Part shown: positions 51,600 to 55,549 of the stretch, in pieces
Position numbering within the stretch: position 1 is the first letter of the stretch
Layout of the letters: every line of letters starts with the position of its first letter
Virus record (IMG/VR): IMGVR_UViG_3300017917_001229
Location: 1 to 55,549 of that record
DNA from: a virus
Reading direction: 5' to 3' (one strand)
Length of the DNA stretch: 55,549 nucleotides
The notes under the pieces: generated by a model
The model's database searches: none
What the model was told of the DNA's origin: nothing
What the model saw: only the letters and a program-made list of their open reading frames with translations
Translations under genes and position numbers: made by a program

Positions 51600-53075
51600 T
51601 TATTTTATTTTCATCCACTCAAGTTTTTCTTGTGTAAATGGATACTTGGCTTCTTTGTAAAACTGTTTGCGTTTGGTCAAGTGCCGTTTGGCAAATTTAC
51701 AAGTTGATGTTAGATCCCAAATCTGCACAAAGTCTTTGTCCTCGGCTTTACGGATACCGCGTCCTATACTTTGAATAACACGTACAAAAGATTTACCAGG
51801 CTCCACAAGCACCAAGTTGAATATGCGAGGAATATTAATACCAACGGCAGCCACTCCGTATGTTGCCACAATAATTTTGTCGTTGACTTCAGCCACTTCA
51901 TCATATTCTTCCTTTCGATCTTTGGCTTTGGTTGCGCCCGATACAAACACAGCTCGATCCCCTAGCCGTTTGACTAGTTCTTGTCCAGCTGCTACACGAT
52001 CCACCAGCACTAGAGTGTTGCCTGTTTCATTTACACGAGCAATCACACTGGCCATGGCATCCAATCTACCACTTTCTTCCAACAAGTACTTTAGCTCGCT
52101 TTGATAGTTGTTGTATTCCACGTGGTCCTGTAGTTGCACAATGTTCACATGGCAGTTCGACAAGTGTCCCATTTCCTGTAGTTCGCTTGCTGCCAATCGA
52201 CTGATAACAGGACCGATGCTGACATGCAAACTTTGAAACTCAAACATTTCTTTGGGCACAGTGCCCGTGAGTCCCCAACGTATGGGAATACGACTCATCA
52301 CACCTGTGAGTAGAGTTTTTAGCGCATCGGCCTTGGCCATGTGTACTTCGTCTACCATGACACATACTACATCTTCCAAAAACTCTGTAATGGTGCAATC
52401 CTCTGCAGCCGATCCTGCTTTGGTATTTTTAAGTAGAACGTTTAGACTTTGCCAAGTACAGATAGTGTGAGTACGACCCCACTCTTTTCTATCACCAAAG
52501 TACACACCCACATCCAGGCCCATGTTGCGATAGTCGTCTTCTGTTTGTGTCACAAGACTCTTGTTGGGCACGATCACAACAGTACGTCCATAGGGCTCAC
52601 AACGCTGACTCAGTGCCGCGGTCATGATTGTTTTACCTGCACCGGTGGCAATTTCCTGTAGGCACTGTGGATTGTTTAAAAAGTTATTGACAATGGCACA
52701 CTGATAGTCACGCATCATTATAGGCTGGCCAGCAGCCGGATGTCCTTTGGGCCATAGCACATGAGCAAAGCTGTCTTCGGCCACAGGTTCAAAGTCAAAC
52801 ACAGTTGAATATTCACGCTGATCATCCAGCTCAATGTCGTAGTTGTATTCTTCTAGAATGGGAATAATCTCTGGCAACAAGTTTACATAGGTACTGCCGC
52901 CCAGTTGAAAGTAGCTGACTTTGCCATCCCAACGTCCTAGACGTACCGCTGGTAGATATCTAGCATAAGGTACATCGTATTTGAATTTGTTTACCAGCGC
53001 CTTGCGAACATCGAGTTCTAGTCCTTCTATCTTGATGTTGACTTCGTCTTTGATAATAATAGTAGCTGTTCTCAT
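51600..53075 (-). CDS. uvsW: UvsW-type ATP-dependent helicase
   Basis: 491 aa (T4 UvsW 503). SF2 motifs: I ATGAGKT, II VDEVH, III GLTGT, VI QSIGRGIRK. N-terminal LVNKFKYDVPYARYLPAVRLGRWDG fits the UvsW start. Branch migration and the switch from origin- to recombination-primed replication. SD GGAACTAC before ATG 53075. Confidence 0.94.
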   Translation of the reverse strand: MRTATIIIKDEVNIKIEGLELDVRKALVNKFKYDVPYARYLPAVRLGRWDGKVSYFQLGGSTYVNLLPEIIPILEEYNYDIELDDQREYSTVFDFEPVAEDSFAHVLWPKGHPAAGQPIMMRDYQCAIVNNFLNNPQCLQEIATGAGKTIMTAALSQRCEPYGRTVVIVPNKSLVTQTEDDYRNMGLDVGVYFGDRKEWGRTHTICTWQSLNVLLKNTKAGSAAEDCTITEFLEDVVCVMVDEVHMAKADALKTLLTGVMSRIPIRWGLTGTVPKEMFEFQSLHVSIGPVISRLAASELQEMGHLSNCHVNIVQLQDHVEYNNYQSELKYLLEESGRLDAMASVIARVNETGNTLVLVDRVAAGQELVKRLGDRAVFVSGATKAKDRKEEYDEVAEVNDKIIVATYGVAAVGINIPRIFNLVLVEPGKSFVRVIQSIGRGIRKAEDKDFVQIWDLTSTCKFAKRHLTKRKQFYKEAKYPFTQEKLEWMKIK

Positions 53076-53944
53076 TGTAGTTCCACTCGACTCACGTGCT
53101 GTCTCTGTTGTATTTCTTGTAGTAGTTGATCTCTAGGCATGGTTTCAACTAACTCGGCCACTGGAAATCTCAGTGGCATCATTCTTGGATCGTCCAAGTT
53201 TGTGTATCCTTGTTTGTGAAAGAACTTTTTGTTTTGTTCATAGTAGTTTGTTATTCTTTCTAAATTTTCTTGTAGTTCTTGTTCTGTGGAATCCCAAAAC
53301 TTTACCACAAAGTCTGCACTGTAAAAGTCAAATGGCTTGAACGCTTGATCACTGATATAACGATCACGATCTTGTGCAAGGTCTTCCAAGGTCTTGCCAA
53401 TTTCGCAATAGTTCAAATACACAGTGCCAAACTTGGTAGACAATGTTCCATATTGTAGCATGATTTCCGGTGCAAGGTGTAGAGTTTTTGGCATACCATA
53501 CCAAGTACAAACAAATCGTGGGTGTGTGCCACGTGCCACACTTTCACAACGGTGTACTGCTAGATTGAGTTCGGCTAAGGCCTGGCGCACTGTGTCGGGT
53601 GCTGTGCTCCAAAGATCTCCGGTTTGTTGATCCAACAAGCCATGGCACTGTTCAAATATGCTGTGCAAATAATTCAAACAGTCTTGATCGTAGCATGTGG
53701 TAAAGTCTTGTTGTATGACCGGACTGAATCGATTGATGGTTCTGATACATTCACGTATGTAGGATTCAGCTCGTTGTATTTCCTGAGCATGAGGATCAAA
53801 CCCATAGAATCTTCGAGGGTGGTCCAAGATATAGTCGCCGCGACTGTGCATTCGTTCGGCCCAGAGCTGGGCAATTGGGCTATCAATCAAACGAAATTTC
53901 AGTGCAAGAGTATTATGACCCAGGAGGTCAATGTTTAAGAGCAT
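53072..53944 (-). CDS. Conserved phage hypothetical protein, leaderless
   Basis: 290 aa from ATG 53944. The open frame to 54055 crosses a terminator and a promoter, so I reject that extension. N-terminus MLLNIDLLGHNTLALKFRLI; PRRFYGFDPHAQEIQRAESYI and FRFPVAE-type segments follow. Helical. It is the first gene behind a perfect sigma70 promoter with no SD, and uvsW follows. Confidence 0.7.
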   Translation of the reverse strand: MLLNIDLLGHNTLALKFRLIDSPIAQLWAERMHSRGDYILDHPRRFYGFDPHAQEIQRAESYIRECIRTINRFSPVIQQDFTTCYDQDCLNYLHSIFEQCHGLLDQQTGDLWSTAPDTVRQALAELNLAVHRCESVARGTHPRFVCTWYGMPKTLHLAPEIMLQYGTLSTKFGTVYLNYCEIGKTLEDLAQDRDRYISDQAFKPFDFYSADFVVKFWDSTEQELQENLERITNYYEQNKKFFHKQGYTNLDDPRMMPLRFPVAELVETMPRDQLLQEIQQRQHVSRVELQ

Positions 53945-53951
53945 ACTAGAT

Positions 53952-53980
53952 ATTATATACTTAGCGGAACAAAAAGTCAA
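53952..53980 (-). promoter_or_regulatory. Perfect sigma70 promoter, leaderless (ATG 53944)
   Basis: TTGACT-17-TATAAT, then 7 nt to the ATG. Lies directly after the terminator at 53979-54010. Confidence 0.8.
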
Positions 53981-54010
53981 AAAAACCGGTGCCTTTTTAG
54001 GGACACCGGT
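53979..54010 (-). terminator. Strong rho-independent terminator
   Basis: ACCGGTG/CACCGGT stem with inner CC/GG, followed on the minus strand by seven T. Ends the operon from the AAA+ ATPase to the HAD gene. Confidence 0.9.
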
Positions 54011-54048
54011 GTAAAATGAACTGTGTTGCCACAGTTCAGGAGCTAACC

Positions 54049-54375
54049 TTACCACCCACCTCGGGGTTCATCATCGTAATCAAATAATCGGCGACCTTCT
54101 ACAATGGCCTGCGGCATATCATCGCACCATACGTCTATGTTAATGTTAAGGTCCCAACAAAACTTCTGTTTGGGTCTACCGTCGGTAAAGATACAGTGTT
54201 TTTTACCAATCAATTGACCGATTGTGTCCCAAACTTCGGTTTGATCTAGACCACGTGGGCCACGTGCTGTGACACAATAAACTGTATGTCCACGTTGTTG
54301 TGCCAGTGACACAAACAAGTCCCACATTTCTGGATCACGAGTATATGTGTCGTCGAAGTCTATGCTGATGTTCAT
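54049..54375 (-). CDS. HAD-superfamily phosphatase
   Basis: 108 aa from ATG 54375, coupled to the upstream gene (ATGA). Motif I ISIDFDDTYTRDP (nucleophile Asp), motif II-like VYCVTARGPRG, Lys region KKHCIFTDGRPK, motif IV NIDVWCDD. Substrate unknown; small phage HAD enzymes often act on nucleotides. Confidence 0.85.
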   Translation of the reverse strand: MNISIDFDDTYTRDPEMWDLFVSLAQQRGHTVYCVTARGPRGLDQTEVWDTIGQLIGKKHCIFTDGRPKQKFCWDLNINIDVWCDDMPQAIVEGRRLFDYDDEPRGGW

Positions 54376-54545
54376 TTTCCAATTTCCAATTTGATAGGTT
54401 CCTGATCTCCCCACTTGGCTGCAAATACCAAGGCCACCAACAAGATCCAGGCTGACCAATCATGTTTCACTATCATGTATGCTGAACCAGCCAACAGTGC
54501 CAAGTTATACACGCATACCAAAAAGATTTCTACCAATCTATTCAT
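54372..54545 (-). CDS. 57-aa membrane protein
   Basis: Two hydrophobic stretches (IFLVCVYNLALLAGSAYMIV and WILLVALVFAAKWG). Start 54545 follows the preceding 30-aa gene by 2 nt. Coupled to the HAD gene. No family identified. Confidence 0.6.
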   Translation of the reverse strand: MNRLVEIFLVCVYNLALLAGSAYMIVKHDWSAWILLVALVFAAKWGDQEPIKLEIGK

Positions 54546-54547
54546 TA

Positions 54548-54640
54548 TCAATCACCTGCCAACAAAATCATCGCGCCCAATATCACAGCCCAACCGGGGT
54601 GTCCTAGTACCATTAGTAATATGACACCCACCCAAGCCAT
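54548..54640 (-). CDS. 30-aa hydrophobic peptide
   Basis: MAWVGVILLMVLGHPGWAVI followed by LGAMILLAGD; one or two membrane spans. The ATG at 54640 is 1 nt past the ATPase stop. No good SD, so less sure. Confidence 0.4.
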   Translation of the reverse strand: MAWVGVILLMVLGHPGWAVILGAMILLAGD

Positions 54641-54641
54641 G

Positions 54642-55549
54642 TTAGGCACCAACCTTCATACAAGTGATCTTGGCCATGTCCTTCCAACGCAGTGCAAAGC
54701 TCTTACGCAACTGACCAATCTTGATTGCCATACGCAAACTCACTTCACGCAACGAGTTCTTGTGTTCTTCCATAAACTCAATTACTTCTGTTTCTGCTTG
54801 TTTGTCCAAGTCCATGTTTTCAAACAATGCACCATCTGAAGCAATTTGTTTGATACGCAAGATCTTGTCACGCATTGTGTCCAAGGTCAAGTCAAGATAG
54901 TGACAGCGTGATTGCAATGCGTCCAAGTGATCCTTGAGCTTTTGGCTTTTCATCTTGTCAAACTTCAAGTTTGTGATAAAGATAATTGAACCGTTGAAGT
55001 TGAAGCTGTCTGGAATGCCCTCACGGCGCAATGAACTTGATTCACTCAACCATGAAATCTTACGCTTGGAACCAGAGTCCAGGGCACCTTTGAGCAAGTT
55101 CAGTGCAACATCATCTACCAAAATTGAGTCACAGTCATCAAACACCAACATACAGTTCTTGTCAGAATACTTGTACAGTGTCTGATACAAACCAATAGGT
55201 GTTGCTGAACCTTTAACAACTTCTGCTCGCAATCGCTTGCCCGACAATTTGTCAAACAAACAGGCCTGCTCAACAATCTTTTCTACACCATATGATTTGC
55301 CCACACCTGGAGGACCTGACACAATCATGGCACGGATGTCACCAGTGGTTGCGGCCTTGGTCATTTCATCCAAGATCTGGAAACGAGTGCGAATACGCTC
55401 AATGGCTTGTTCATCAGTTTCATGTACAACTGCCACAGACTCTTCCACAACTGGCTCACTGGCCAACACCGGAGTACCGGCGGCAAATTCAATGTCTTCG
55501 ATTGAATCTACTTTGATACGCACTTCATCAAACTCAGGACCAAAATAAC
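54642..55549 (-). CDS. AAA+ ATPase, N-terminus beyond window
   Basis: At least 293 aa. Open reading continues upstream of the GTG at 55523 (FGPEFDEV) to the window edge, so the true start is outside. Walker A SGPPGVGKS, Walker B MLVFDDCDSI, sensor-like FITNLKFD. A phage AAA+ protein of the kind found near replication genes in T4-like phages. Role unclear (loader or remodeller). Confidence 0.85.
   Translation of the reverse strand, partial: YFGPEFDEVRIKVDSIEDIEFAAGTPVLASEPVVEESVAVVHETDEQAIERIRTRFQILDEMTKAATTGDIRAMIVSGPPGVGKSYGVEKIVEQACLFDKLSGKRLRAEVVKGSATPIGLYQTLYKYSDKNCMLVFDDCDSILVDDVALNLLKGALDSGSKRKISWLSESSSLRREGIPDSFNFNGSIIFITNLKFDKMKSQKLKDHLDALQSRCHYLDLTLDTMRDKILRIKQIASDGALFENMDLDKQAETEVIEFMEEHKNSLREVSLRMAIKIGQLRKSFALRWKDMAKITCMKVGA

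Noticed and set aside
53945-54055. N-terminal extension of the 53072 gene
   Set aside because: Would run through a strong terminator and a perfect promoter.

Overview
The window is part of the genome of a large T4-like (myovirus-type) bacteriophage. Evidence: a gp41-type DnaB helicase next to a gp61-type primase, UvsW helicase, phage ATP-dependent DNA ligase, class Ia ribonucleotide reductase with glutaredoxin, dCMP deaminase, a PAAR spike-tip protein, a beta-helix tail spike, TATAAATA-type late promoters and dense 1-20 nt gene overlaps. Base composition is moderate (about 40-45% G+C by eye). The chaperonin and isocitrate lyase look proteobacterial. I therefore infer a Gram-negative, probably aquatic, host, and betaproteobacterial ancestry is only a guess. 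No tRNA, IS element, integrase or CRISPR array was recognised.

Layout. 1-4090: a partial UDP-sugar dehydrogenase (-), then on + a glycosyltransferase-like protein, a CHASE2-domain class III nucleotide cyclase and a small ORF. 4087-9639 (-): small membrane proteins, a FecR-domain protein, a secreted curlin-repeat protein, CsgG, a CsgF-like protein and a lipoprotein. 10449-14900 (-): a proteostasis block of ClpS, Hsp20, GroEL, GroES, ribosomal protein bS21 and ClpX. 14902-24876 (-): a membrane/coiled-coil protein, then many small conserved phage proteins in short cassettes, with DNA ligase among them. 24922-27176: a large virion protein and PAAR. 27181-36956: one long operon of IscU, Bax-inhibitor-1-like protein, IscA, dCMP deaminase, PD-(D/E)XK nuclease, tail spike, NrdA, isocitrate lyase, NrdB and glutaredoxin. 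37014-42777: probable head/internal proteins, including a nucleotidyltransferase fused to a KxDG ligase-like domain, and a strongly expressed monocistronic virion protein. 42812-55549: SGNH-like proteins, helicase, primase, a miniature DNA polymerase III alpha-like protein, UvsW, a HAD phosphatase and an AAA+ ATPase cut by the window edge.

Regulation visible in the sequence. There are two promoter classes. Host-like sigma70 promoters (TTGACN-17-TATAAT) sit in front of early cassettes. In the 22-24.5 kb region they are built into hairpins whose stems covary. Three of them place the -10 box 6-7 nt from the ATG, implying leaderless mRNAs. Late promoters with a TAAATA core are, in five cases, followed at once by a hairpin at the predicted 5' end of the transcript.

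How it may work together (inference). The phage appears to rewire host physiology: its own chaperonin pair, Clp unfoldase and adaptor, a ribosomal subunit protein, Fe-S assembly, a glyoxylate-shunt enzyme inside the RNR operon, and a curli secretion/FecR/cyclase set that could alter the host surface and cyclic-nucleotide signalling.
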